Notes under the pieces: generated by a model
Seen by the model: the letters and a program-made list of their open reading frames with translations, nothing else
What the model was told of the DNA's origin: nothing
Databases searched by the model: none
NCBI RefSeq assembly: GCF_002775205.1
Contig: NC_036450.1
Span: 26,376,288 to 26,440,287, forward strand
Reading direction: 5' to 3'
Length of the DNA: 64,000 bases
Origin: Xiphophorus maculatus
Taxonomy: Eukaryota; Chordata; Actinopteri; Cyprinodontiformes; Poeciliidae
Part shown: in pieces, positions 24,954-36,500 of the stretch
Position numbering within the stretch: the first letter of the stretch is position 1
How the letters are laid out: each line of letters starts with the position of its first letter
Program-made: the position numbers and the translations under genes

Positions 24954-27560
24954 CTTCTTCTTCTTCTTCTTCGTCTTCTTCTTCTATAGCGTTTTCTGGC
25001 AGTCAACAAACTTTGTGTATTACCGCCATCAACTGGACGGAGATGTAATTCAGAAATTCATTTTTCTTATATATCTTCAAATCTTAAAATAACTAAATTA
25101 TCTACATACTTATACACTCACACACACATACATACTAAATTCTCTCAGCAAATTTTGTATCTTTTAAATATCTAATAAGTGCTTGAATTATATCATGTGA
25201 TTGATGCTTCACTAATAAATTAGCCATAGTTACTGAACTCCCCATTAACTTTTCCAGTTCTTTCCTCTCTTTTATATATATTTTCTACAATAAATTAACA
25301 CATGTTCTACTCCTTCTGTTTCCCCTCAATAACAACAATCACCTGATGGATGTTTCCCTATTATTTTTAAACCACTATTTAAACTAGTATGCCCAATCCT
25401 CAATCTGTTAATCCATATTTCCTCTCTCCCATTCATTATACTATTATTTCTTATGATTACCTCCTTCTATATTTTATGTAAATGCTTTCCTCTTTCTTTT
25501 AAATTCCATCTCTCCTGCCATACATTATTTATTTTATCTTTAATAATTACTTTTATTTCTGCTCTACTTAGTGGGACATCATATTCAATTTCTCTTGCCT
25601 TAACTGCTTCTCTAGCCAACTTATCTCCTTTTTCATTACCTACAATTCCTTTATGTGCTGGAACCCTTGTGAATTGAATACATATCTTTTGTTGCTTTAT
25701 ACTATTTATCAAATAAGTAACTTCATCTAAAATATCTTGACAGCTTTCAGATTTTCCACTTATAATACTGGTTAAGCAAGACATTGAATCTGAACAGATA
25801 ACTACCTTACTGGCTTCACCTCCAGCAGCCATTGCAATGCCAAAATAATTGCCAACATCTCTGCTGAAAAAATTTATAAATTATCCGTTGTTCTTCTTTT
25901 TAAAATCTTTTTGTTTCGGAATATAAACTGCTACTCCTGTTTTACCATTTTCCTCTTTTGATGCATCTGTATATATTTGTGTCATATTTTCATACATTAT
26001 TTATAAATACTGCTGAATAATTGGATAAATACCTCCACAGGACTTTTCTATTTTTTGGTTTCTAAATTTACTATTGGCGATTCAAATAACCATGGAGCAA
26101 TTTTAGATTTAATTACAGTTTTACAGCATGCTATATTATTTATCCCCAAATGATCTGCATAAATATTTCCTTCCCATCCCAAACTCCTAATGTCATGGCC
26201 ATACTCCCAACATTATCTGAATACCTGTTTAGTAGGTGATTTTCCTCATGCCCTTGTAATTGTAACCAATAATTTGTTGACAGTTTCATCCACCTTATGT
26301 CCAGAGGCATTTCTCCAGTTGTCACCTGAAGAGCAGGAATTGGAGACGTTCTAAAAGCACCACAACATTTCCTGAGAGCTTTAGCTTGGATTCTATCTAA
26401 ATCTAATAACAAAGAATCTGCAGCTGACTTATAAACAATACATCCAGAGTCCAACACAGATCGAATTAAAACATCATACAATCTTTTCAAAGATGTGCTT
26501 GACGCCCCCCCCAATCATTCCCTAACAAACATCTCAAAATATTAATACCTTTATTACATTTATCAATAATCTTTTGTATATGTATCTTAAATGAAAGTTT
26601 TACATCAAACCATACTCCTAGGTACCTTACGATATTTACCTGCTTCAATTTATGCCCATATAGTCTAAGATCTACTGTAGGATTAACCCTTTTCCTTGAA
26701 AAACATATTACTTGTGTCTCAACAGACAAATGAAACCCCCATTCATGTGACCATCTTTCTATCCTATTAATTGCTGATTACATTCTATTTTTTAAATTAC
26801 TAATATTGCCTCCTCTCACCCATAATGCCCCATCATCTGCATATAATGCTTTACTAATTCTAAAATCTATATTATCAAAAATATCATTAATCATTATATT
26901 AAAAAGCAATGGACTACATACACTACCTTGTGGAGTTCCATTTTGTATAGCATAAATATCTGAATAATTTACCCCACTATTCCTTTAGCAACATCTGATA
27001 ACTGTTCAATCATCCTATAGCATCTTTACCTGGAGATGTATTAACTCCAATCAAAGCTCTATTCATTGCAAACAATGTAAAATCTTTATCTAAAACACCT
27101 CCATCTAGCTCTTTCCTATTTAAAATCTCTTTATTATCATCAATCATTTTCAATCTCCATGATAATTCTTCATTTGATAAATTTTGAGAACTATGCACTT
27201 TCACAAAGGACCTAGCAAACATCTCTGCTTTTCCTTGTTTGTTTTAGCTTCACACTGGTTATCTTTAATTATAGGTAAAGAAAAATCCCTTCGAATTCCT
27301 CCCATCTTTCTAATCAGTCCCCAGATCTCGTTTACTTTAACTTCTGTTCCAATTGTACAACAAAAACGCCTCCAATAATTCTTTTTAGATAATTTAACTA
27401 TTCTCTTAACTTTAGACTGTGCTTTTTTTATATAATATTAAATTATCAAGTGAATGATTTAATTTTAACATTCTACATGCTTTATTCCTAACTTTAATAG
27501 CTTCTTTACATTCATTGTTCTGCAAGTTTTTGTTTTTTTTATGTTTCACTTTGAGTAATC
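24954..27560 (-). mobile_element. 5'-truncated I-clade (Nimb-like) LINE
   Basis: Minus-strand remains of a non-LTR retrotransposon. From 5' to 3' there is a pre-RT segment (about 27,010-27,540, with SPGKDAIG), reverse transcriptase with GTPQGSVCSPLLFN and the catalytic YADD at 26,832-26,843, a post-RT region at 26,140-26,730, and an RNase H domain at about 25,467-25,850 (VICSDSMSCL and GNEKGDKLAREA motifs). The 3' end has the usual 'ggcggtaatacac' stretch and a GAA-repeat tail at 24,954-24,986. Several frameshifts and stops break the frame and the endonuclease half is missing, so it is inactive. Presence of RNase H points to the I clade; family name by recollection only. Confidence 0.85.
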
Positions 27561-28279
27561 CAACAGAACTATCTATTCTGCCCAGGAATAAATTGTATTT
27601 CTGAAAGATCTTCTGCTATTTCCTGTAGCTTTCAAGTTTTCTATGGCTGCCTTTGAATCTGTGCACTGTTTCACCCCATCTTACTCCACCCACTGCAGGC
27701 TAATGATTGTCGCTGTTGTAAATGCAGATAATTGATTATTGTTTCAGCAAACATAATTCAAAATCTGGAATAAATTATAGAATTTGTATTGCTACATCCA
27801 TCAGTATACTTTTTAAGATCATTACGGTATATAGGCTACCTTAAACATGTTCAAAACTCCTCTAATGCAATGGAATTTAAACAATTCTGCAAGAAACAGG
27901 TTAATGGCAGAAACTGATATCTTGTTGTCTTACGATCTCTTTGTTAAGAGAACTGATTGAGATGAAAGCTGCTCTGAGTGAAGCTTGTGGAAAACCAGAA
28001 CAGATCTCACATCTTCAAAGTCCAAAACCCAACTACTCCGTCTTGTCGACAAATGTGTTGGTTGACAAGACGACTTTGAATTCATTTTATTATAATAGTT
28101 TGACAGTAAAATCTGATTGTAGAACGATTGAGGAATTTTCTGATATGCACATTTTTACTCCTGGCTTCACAGTGCAGCTATCAATTCTTCCTGTCATGTT
28201 TTTGCATGTGTACCATTAACTGTAACATATTTATCAGATAAAACATGTAATATATTAGTGCCAAAGAGACATCCATGAA
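27561..28279. other. Spacer upstream of the LINE, no gene seen
   Basis: Lies between the LINE relic and the 3' end of cox5b copy 2. An open frame at 27,941-28,219 has no recognised domain. A short inverted repeat with 8-bp arms ('gtcttgtc/gacaagac') is at about 28,040-28,072. Confidence 0.5.
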
Positions 28280-28641
28280 AAGGAGTTGTTAATGTTTATT
28301 GGTGGAATAACAGCAGTAAAGTGGACCCATTTTGACAGCGTACAGCACACAAACCAGAGTAAACTGCCTGAGTCTTCCAAACACAGTGTATCTGTGTGGA
28401 AATGTAACATGTAAAGCAAAGACTGATGAGGTCAGCAGGTAGATCAAGTAGAACAACAGAACAAGACGAGCGGACCAGGAAGTACGCCGAGCTGGAAACA
28501 TCCTGCAGGGCGTGGATAATCTCACTCTTCTTGTTCTGAAGGAGGAATGAATATTGCAACAAAAAAAGCTAAACAAAAAAAGGTACAGATGAGTGCTGAA
28601 GGCGTAAACACACACATCTGTACAGGTTACAGGGCTGGAGG
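28280..28641 (-). other. cox5b: cox5b copy 2, 3' UTR
   Basis: Follows the TAG stop, with AATAAA on the minus strand at 28,295-28,300. It retains visible homology to the 3' UTR of copy 1. An open frame of about 100 codons runs through it, but it is not conserved in frame in copy 1 and is not called as a gene. Confidence 0.7.
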
Positions 28642-30191
28642 CTAGTGGGGCAGCTCATGAGGCACCAGTTTGTAGTGGGCACCACAGGAGGGGCAGCGCT
28701 GGGGCTCGCCCTCATGAAGCCAGAACCAGATGATGGCGGTGTTGTCTTCCTCACCTGCACAGAGGATGAAGGCAGACATCGTTATGAGCGTATGTGCAAT
28801 CGCTCCCCACAGCGAGCTGCTACAGGAGGACTTACAGATACAGCCCACAACCCTCTTGTTGGTGATGGAAGGAACCAGGTGGGGGTCCGACTTGGAGCCA
28901 GCGTAGCTCTTTGGCTTCATCATGCTGTAAGGATCCTGCAAGGAGAAGAGGAAGATGATAATGATGTGAAAATGTAAAAGAACTCGTTTTTGTTCATGTT
29001 TTATCAATCAAAGCCCCTGAAGCAGATTCATACAGCTGACTCTACACATGCAGAACTCCGCAGAATATTTGTAAAATTTGTCGGGATTTTTTTATGTCAT
29101 GTTTCTGCACTGCTGATTGTAACACTCACTGTTCCCTCCTTCATGGCCTTCATGATGGCCTTCTCCAGTCCCGTGGCCTGCTCCTCATCAGTGGGAATGC
29201 CTGGTGGAGCAGCAAATTATTCACTTATGTAGCTCAGGTAGCATTCATTTTAGTAACATGCAGTGATGGTGACAACAACATTAATGAGATCATTCAACAG
29301 TTGCTGTTTTTTTGTTCGGTAAATGTAATGCTACATTTTAATTACTATGATTCAAGTAAAAATGAGGAATTCTGCCCTAAAAAGTCAGAGACCTTAAAAG
29401 TAACAAATTCTGTTTCTGTGTTCCAACTAAATGACATTTATTTAAGCAGATAAAAAAAAAACCACTGAGATCAAAACCTCTTTCAGAAGACTGACCTGGG
29501 CAAGAAAGGCAGCAGCACACGTCACCATATTTAAGACAACAGAAGTAACAAAAACAGACATTAGAAATATATAAATGCCAACAGTAAGACAAGGAAGGGC
29601 AGTTTAATATTTAAAACAACTGATACTGTTGACAGTGTATCTATTGCAGGTTTTGTAAAACTTTGCAAAACGAGTGAAACGAGTTCTGACCATTTTAGTC
29701 GTCACAATATACCCCTAAAATCTCATTATCTGTTCTCTCAAATACATATTATAACAATATTTTCTGGAAATATAGTTGCAATATGTTGAGCACCAGTCAT
29801 CAGCTTTTTGCTCTGCATTCAATGTGACGTTTCTCATGAAAACAAAATACTATTTGAAAACCTATTTCATTATTTTCAAAACTAGCCGAAATAAACACAA
29901 GTTCCTACTTGTTCTAACAATTAAACGATGTGGCTTTTTAGAAAGAGAAGCAAACTAGATGGAACGATATTAACAGAAATGGACAATTTCCTTATGAAGC
30001 CCGGTATCTATCAAGGAAGAAACAGAAAGCGGTCCGCCGCCATGAATTTCATTTCATTTCTTCTAACTACGTCTAACCGAAGTCCCGTCCTCACCTCCAG
30101 CAGACATGCAGCGCCTCAGAGCCGGACACCGGGCAGCTCGGCAGCTCGTTGTGGCTCTGAACGCGGTGCGGAGCAGTAACCTTGACGCCAT
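28642..30191 (-). CDS. cox5b: Cytochrome c oxidase subunit 5B, copy 2
   Basis: Second complete gene for the complex IV subunit, in tandem with copy 1 and on the same strand. Coding exons 30,095-30,191; 29,130-29,200; 28,836-28,935; 28,642-28,754 have exactly the same lengths as in copy 1 (97, 71, 100, 113 nt) and encode 126 residues. The presequence ([17 protein letters not shown]...) differs at many positions from copy 1. The mature part is nearly identical: exon 3 gives the same peptide, exon 2 differs at two residues (KAI for KVI, EGT for EGK), and the end reads VPHELPH rather than VPHNLPH. All four zinc cysteines are kept. All splice sites are canonical and no disabling change was seen, so both copies are probably expressed; whether they differ in tissue cannot be told from sequence. 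Confidence 0.95.
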
Positions 30192-33100
30192 GTTTTCCTG
30201 TTGAGGGCTGGTATTCTTCGATGTTTTGTTTGTTGCGGGCTAAACGACTCAAAAGCGAACTGCTGCCACCTTCTGTTTGTTTTTATACCAGTCGTCTGTG
30301 TGAGCTAAGAGCGTTTTTCAAGAGGGGGTCGCGGCCCCTGGGCGGCCACCAGGAGCTTCACAACGTTGAAGACGATAGAAAAAATGTAAAAATAAAAATA
30401 CTGACTTAGTTTTTTTCTTTAGAAATAAATTTTTAATTATGTTTTTATCATAAAACCTACTCTGTTTTATAATCGTTATTATAAGATATAATATAATAAT
30501 TTATTGAAATGTTATTTGCCACACTCACCTTTCTGAAATAGCTAGTCAAATAGCATACCTAGCAAGTGCGAAATGGACACGTTTCTGTTAAGAAAAAGGT
30601 GTCTTGAGCGCCACATTATTAGAGTCTTCAAGATAACACTTCCGTGTTTAAATATTTTATCAATATAATAAAAATAGTTTTCTCTGTATAGAGGGATTAT
30701 TTGTTTTTAAAGGCAGCGGATGTGAGCACAACTTTACTACAAAGAGAGTCATTCGGCCTTTAAACAGCCACTGGTTGTCATGGTACCCCCATTTATCTTG
30801 CTATTTTAACATTAGTCGGCATGTTGTCAGAACATTACAACTGTTTATCACAGCAGAATAAAACAAGTTATGCTGCCAAATCGGAATTAGTGAATTGGTT
30901 ATGTCTTAATGATCCAAACACGTGAGTGGACAGATGATTAGAAAGAAAGTCCTAAACCTTAGTGGCTGGTGGACGTCACTTACTTGGAATATGAAAACTA
31001 TTTTGTTCATGGTAAAATCATCAGTTCTCACAGAGACGCATCAAGTTGCTCTAAAGACAAATGTAGCTATGGTGAGCATTGACACTGGAATAGGGCTTTT
31101 CTAAAACTATTTTTTTATAAAAAAAATATAAGTTGATGCATGCAAAGGACAAATTACATAGCTTTTTTCCCTACTTTGATTTCATTTAGCGGAGAAAAGA
31201 ACATGTAGCTGCAGCCGTCAAGGTAGGTGATAAGATAAAATGCAGCAGGCTGAATGGAAGGCAATGCTAGATACAGAGATGCTGTACTAGAAAGGAAACA
31301 TCTGACATCTGCAGATACCAAAGAGCTGCGCTGGGTGATCTGCACAATTTTATTAGCCTACCTGTAAATAGCTTAACCAGTTAGAATAATGTATTCTTGC
31401 TTGCTTTCTGCAGGCAACATGCGCAGTGCAGTGCATGCTGGTTATAAAACTAGTTATAACGCAGTCGAATACTAATTCAAACAAATAGGTCTATAGTACA
31501 TCTCCAGGTTGATGCTACACTATTTGATGCTCATTTCAAACTAAGAAACTACAACAAAATTAGAACACCTTTCAGAAACACAGTCACAGGATTCTGTTAA
31601 ACATTGTAGGCTACGTGAATGTTCAACTTCAGCAGGAGGCAGCAGCAGTCACCTTTCTGTCAGGCTGCCTCAGGGCAGCTGTGGCTACAAAGCAGTAGCA
31701 TGTCAATGTGTGCTTGAATGGGAATGACTGATTTCATTGTAAAGCGTATTTGAGGGTCCTGAAAAGTCCTGTACAAGTCTGATTTCATTTCATTTGCACA
31801 TAAAAATGCAACACAGATTATTGTTTGGTGATTTCCTATTTCCGGTGGGCATTATGGTACATTTATACCAAAGCTGTTAGGATCCAGGGCTGCTGAGTGT
31901 TTTGCACTTTGATTTAGTTTCATCACTACTCTTTGTTGTTCTGTGATAAGAGCAGTCCTGTTTCTTGTTTTTCTTTAGTTTCATCCTTTCTTTGTTACTC
32001 TAGTTTAATGTTAGTTTCATGTTCTACGTTCCCTGTTGTGTAAAACTGTCATCAACTACTCAACATGTTAGCCTCTCTCCATTTAGGACCAAAACACATA
32101 ATCATGACAAAACCAATATATTATACTGTATGGAAATGGTCTAGGAAGCAATTGTTTCTGAACTGCTGAGAAGTCAGGCCCTCTGGACAAAGAGAAGTGC
32201 AGCGTAGAACAAGGGGCTGGTTTGTACCAGGCTACCTGGATGAAAAGGAAAAAACCTGTTGAAGAACAGCTGCAAATATCTGTGAGAAATTCTGAAAAAC
32301 ACGAATGTTGTAAAATCCAAACACAAAATGGCAGTGAGATTACTGCATCTCAAAATGTTGATTTTCATCAAGTAAGGTCAAAAGATTTAGGCGGGACTAG
32401 GAATCCGAAACTCCACAAACCCCACTGTTTTAGACGCTATGAATACTGCAAAGGACTTTTATGTTTTTTTCCTAGTGGCTAGTCACAGAAGAGATGCGTC
32501 AGGCAGAGAAATGTGTGCTGCTGGACTTTGGGGGTGATCTCTTATTCAGATTAGAGAACCAAGAACTCTTGAACAGGTAATGTCTGTCTAAAGGAAACAT
32601 TTAAATTGGACTATTTGTTGGGTATCTTATGCAATATCAACCATAGTAAAAAGTCATAGTCACAGTCATTATGTTTTAGTCATAATTTAGTCGTCAGAGA
32701 TGTTGTGATGACTTTCTCTTTTTCATATATACATTTTTCCACACATATTTTGATTGGCTCTGCAGTGTGCGGATGCGGTGCAGGTTCAAGGGTCAACAAT
32801 ATGTGCTCTGGTTTACTTCGTTGAACACAAATTTCCATGAGCTTACAGCCAGGAATGATGCAGTCAGACCCTTTTTCCATCCATAAGTCAATGCAGACAG
32901 AAACTTTCTGGGTAGCAAACAATATTTACGGATTTATTTTCTATTTCACTTTCATAATAATTGTCTATTAGAATGCTTGTTTTTGTGTTTTTCTTTTGAA
33001 CAGTCAACTTTCCATCTATTACTCCCATTATAAAAACAAAGTCCTCATCTTCCATGGTGGTAACTGGTCATCCATTTAGCTTTAGCTCCACTGATTACCA

Positions 33101-33540
33101 ACTTGGGTCACATGAGAACCTGGTAAAACCTTCAGTAACTTAAAGCTTTTTGTTTCCTACATCATTTTTGACTGCACACATCTCGCATTTTTGGTTGCAT
33201 TTGAGTCAGGCCAAACACAGCTGATTTTAGCCTCTAACAGTAACTTAACAGAAAAGTGGTGGTATATTTTAGCACAGCAAAGAACACAATATTAGCTAAT
33301 ATGTTTGCCCTAAAATTCTTAGTTTTTTATGGGGATCTGGGCGACTTGTCTGCAGATGTCATTTCAGGTTAGTTGTATTTTTACCCAACATACAACTGTT
33401 GGGTAAAAACAGTTGTTGGGTAAGAACATTGTTCTTCCGCAACCAGATTCACAGTGTTGGTCACATTTGATTTGAAGAAGAACTTTAACAAGAAATAGAC
33501 AGTTTCCTTTAAGGGAGCACTGCAGCGTGAGACTGAAGAT
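30192..33540. other. Intergenic, upstream of cox5b copy 2
   Basis: Positions 30,192-30,360 are moderately GC-rich and should include the promoter of cox5b copy 2. The rest is AT-rich with no recognised gene. A degraded SINE-like fragment is at 31,640-31,790. An inverted 'acccaac/gttgggt' cluster lies at about 33,385-33,421. Confidence 0.5.
31640..31790 (+). mobile_element. Degraded SINE tail fragment
   Basis: Shares 'gctgcctcaggg...gctgtggctac' and 'attgtaaagcg' type blocks with the body of the tRNA-derived SINE at 42,218-42,480. The tRNA-like head is missing. Confidence 0.5.
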
Positions 33541-36500
33541 TGATAACATTTTATTCATTTATTTTCCAAGCGGGTGGTAAACAAAGACAAGAAAAAGTTA
33601 ATAATCCATTTTCATATCAGGACTGCCACTGTTTAGTCATTGAGGAGCTCCACGTAGTTGGCAGGGAACAGGCCGTAGTTTCCATCAGGTCCATAGCCTC
33701 TCCACCAGCCTTCATCCAGCATCTCTATCTCTGTTATGATGTCATCCGGGTCAAAGGTGATCTCAGTATCATCAGCTGTGGACGACAGGCAATCCAGGGA
33801 AAAAATGGAAAGCTTAGTAGTCCAGGTGCTGTTATCTTTCATTTGTTTAAAACTTTTTTAACTTGCATGCTTTTGTGACTGATCTGTCAGATAACATTTT
33901 TCAATAATCTGGATACACAGATGAAACCAGGAGTTTACATACACTACTTTAAAAAGACATCTCAGTGTGAGTTCACCTGGTGTCAACAAACTTATTTCTA
34001 TTTACTAAATGCCAGAATAATGAGAGATTTTTTATTATTTTTTTACATTCTTCAATGCCACATCTACTGAGTATTGCCTTTAAACTGCCAGGTGGGATGA
34101 AGGAGTAGAACCAAAGTGCAGACAGCAGAACGGGACATCATATGGACCACAACTTAATGAATGGAGTCCAAAACATTTACAAAAGCTGGAAACCAGAACA
34201 TGAGAGGAATAACAGAGCAGGAAGCAAACAGTGAGGGATAGTTTGTACTGTAAACTGTAAAGTGACTCTGCAGCAGCGTCACAACCTTCAGTATCTGTAC
34301 AACCCCAGCATTAAAACAAGCATGATGTGTTTCCTTACCAGCCTGGTAGTCATACAAAGCCCTGGCTCTGTACTGCTGCTGTTCTCCATCACCTGGATTA
34401 TTATAGTCCTGAGAATAAAAATCAGAAACATCAAAAGTATTTCATTATATTTAAAGGCTCCAAACACAGAGAAATCTGTGCAAATGATATGGAAACCATG
34501 ACAATAAGCTGAAAGCACATAAACACCATTACTGTCATCCAGACAGGCCACAAAGACTAGTGGATGTCCAGGTGTGACCCATCCTTTGACACACAGAGCA
34601 GACCCACCTCTGTTGGATCCTGGTAAATATTCTCATACAGATTGTCAGCAGTGCCAACTGGATCTGGACTCTGGTACAGATCCTGCTGAACTGGACTTTC
34701 AACTGTGGGAGAATGACAGGAATGAATAAACATGGCAACAGAGTAATTACAGAGAAAACATTTTCCAGATGCAGAGGGGATTTCTCTGGCTGTCTGGTCA
34801 TATGACCGCCTCAGAAAGGATGTTAAGTCTGGTGTAGGAAGAACCTGGAGAACCAAAATGTCTCTCTTCTCACTGGTTTGGAGTCATGCTTTAAGCTGCC
34901 TTGCAAAATAATTTCTATCATTTTTTTAACAACCGCAAATGACACTGTATGTCTTGGGAGAAACTGATGTTTGCTTATGAATGAAATATTTAGTTTGGAA
35001 CTCTGATAATTATAACTATGTGAATGACATGGTGAGAATACGTCTTTGACAAACAAACTCCCACATTTTTTCTGTGACAACCTAAATATTGCTGTTTAAC
35101 TTTTCACGGTGACGCCGCAGTAAACTCGTGAGTAAGCATCAATTGTCAATAGCAATTTCTTTAACCACTTGGCTCCTTCAGTGTGGAGATTAAAAATGTT
35201 ATTTTCTTTTCCATGAGATGCCATAAAAACGTATCGTTTTTCATTCTTCAGCAGACTAACTTGGTTTCCTGGCACTGGGGACTCTACGTTGACTTATAAA
35301 ATTGGAAGAAAACTGTATCAGAGGTTGGATTTTCTATAAAGAGACCTGAACGGTGAATGGAGTGAACTGATATTGTGGTTTTCCTGTCAAACTCACCAAT
35401 CACAAATACACAAACATTTAGACACCAATAAGCAGGCAGCTTATTGGTAAGTAAATCCTTATTTTATTGTCATTGTTCAAGAAAGAAAGCACAACAAAGT
35501 TATAATTTTAAACATGTGACAACAGGAAGCTGGAATCAAACCTAGACCGACTGACCTCCCACTGAGTGTTAGCAGTGTTGAGCTTTTTAGCTCATGTTTA
35601 ACAGAACTTGAAAGGAAAACACAAATGATGCATTTTGGGGTGTAAAAGGTCAACATGATGTTTGGTGATCTTACTGCCGTCATACCTGGAGTCATTTCAT
35701 CTGCATCATCAAACTCATCTGACCATTCTGCCTCCTCAGTGGAACCCTCCTCTGTATTCAGACAGGAGAAAAATGGAGACATTCAACTCAACACAGTACA
35801 GCCTCGGCTCGCCAACGGTGGTGCAGCTACCATAAGTAGCTGGGATGCGTTCAGGAGAAGCCATCTTAAAGGTCTAGAAATACTTGCAAACATAAAACAA
35901 CCAGATTAACTGTGCAGCGACAGGCAAAAAGACAAATTATCCAAACACAAACTTTTTGAATGTAACTAGTTGCATTCAAAAATAAAAGTTCAGTGCAGAA
36001 AACTGCTGCAGTATTTCTAGCAGCCATTTGCTGACATTTGACATTATTTTGATCCAGGCTAATCATGCCTGCATGGAAGTGATCATGATTAAATTACTGA
36101 CACCTGCATATATGGAGCTCAACAAGAAGTGAGTCTGACCTGCAGGCTGCTCATGTGAAGTCACCGTCTCTTGGAGGGTGGGCGAGAAAGCTGTAGCAGG
36201 AAGTGAAGGCAGTACAGGTGTGGCTGAGGAGAAGGGGTTGGTCACTGGGTAGTGGGCGTTCGGCGGAGGACTCTGAGGCTTCACCACTTCTTCAGGCTCA
36301 AACGATTTCTGAGACAGAAACGTACTTTGGAGCTTCCCTGAGGGTAAAAACAGGAACATCAACCATTCATTCTGCTACAGGTGACTTAGTGTCAGTAGAG
36401 GTGCTGTAGTCACTAGTTACATTTACTTGAGCAACTTTCTTTGGAAAAAATTTTACTTTTAGGAGTATTTTTACTACGCTGTACTTTCTACTTTTACTTG

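Noticed and set aside
24954-27560. LINE relic as an active retrotransposon or endogenous virus
   Set aside because: It is 5'-truncated, frameshifted and lacks the endonuclease half; RT and RNase H order and the GAA tail show a non-LTR element, not a retrovirus.
28289-28615. Minus-strand frame of 108 codons with hydrophobic stretches after cox5b copy 2
   Set aside because: It lies in the 3' UTR, and the homologous stretch of copy 1 does not keep the same frame, so a separate membrane protein is not supported.
28645-28977. Plus-strand 110-codon open frame
   Set aside because: It is antisense to cox5b copy 2 exons 3 and 4 and crosses their intron.
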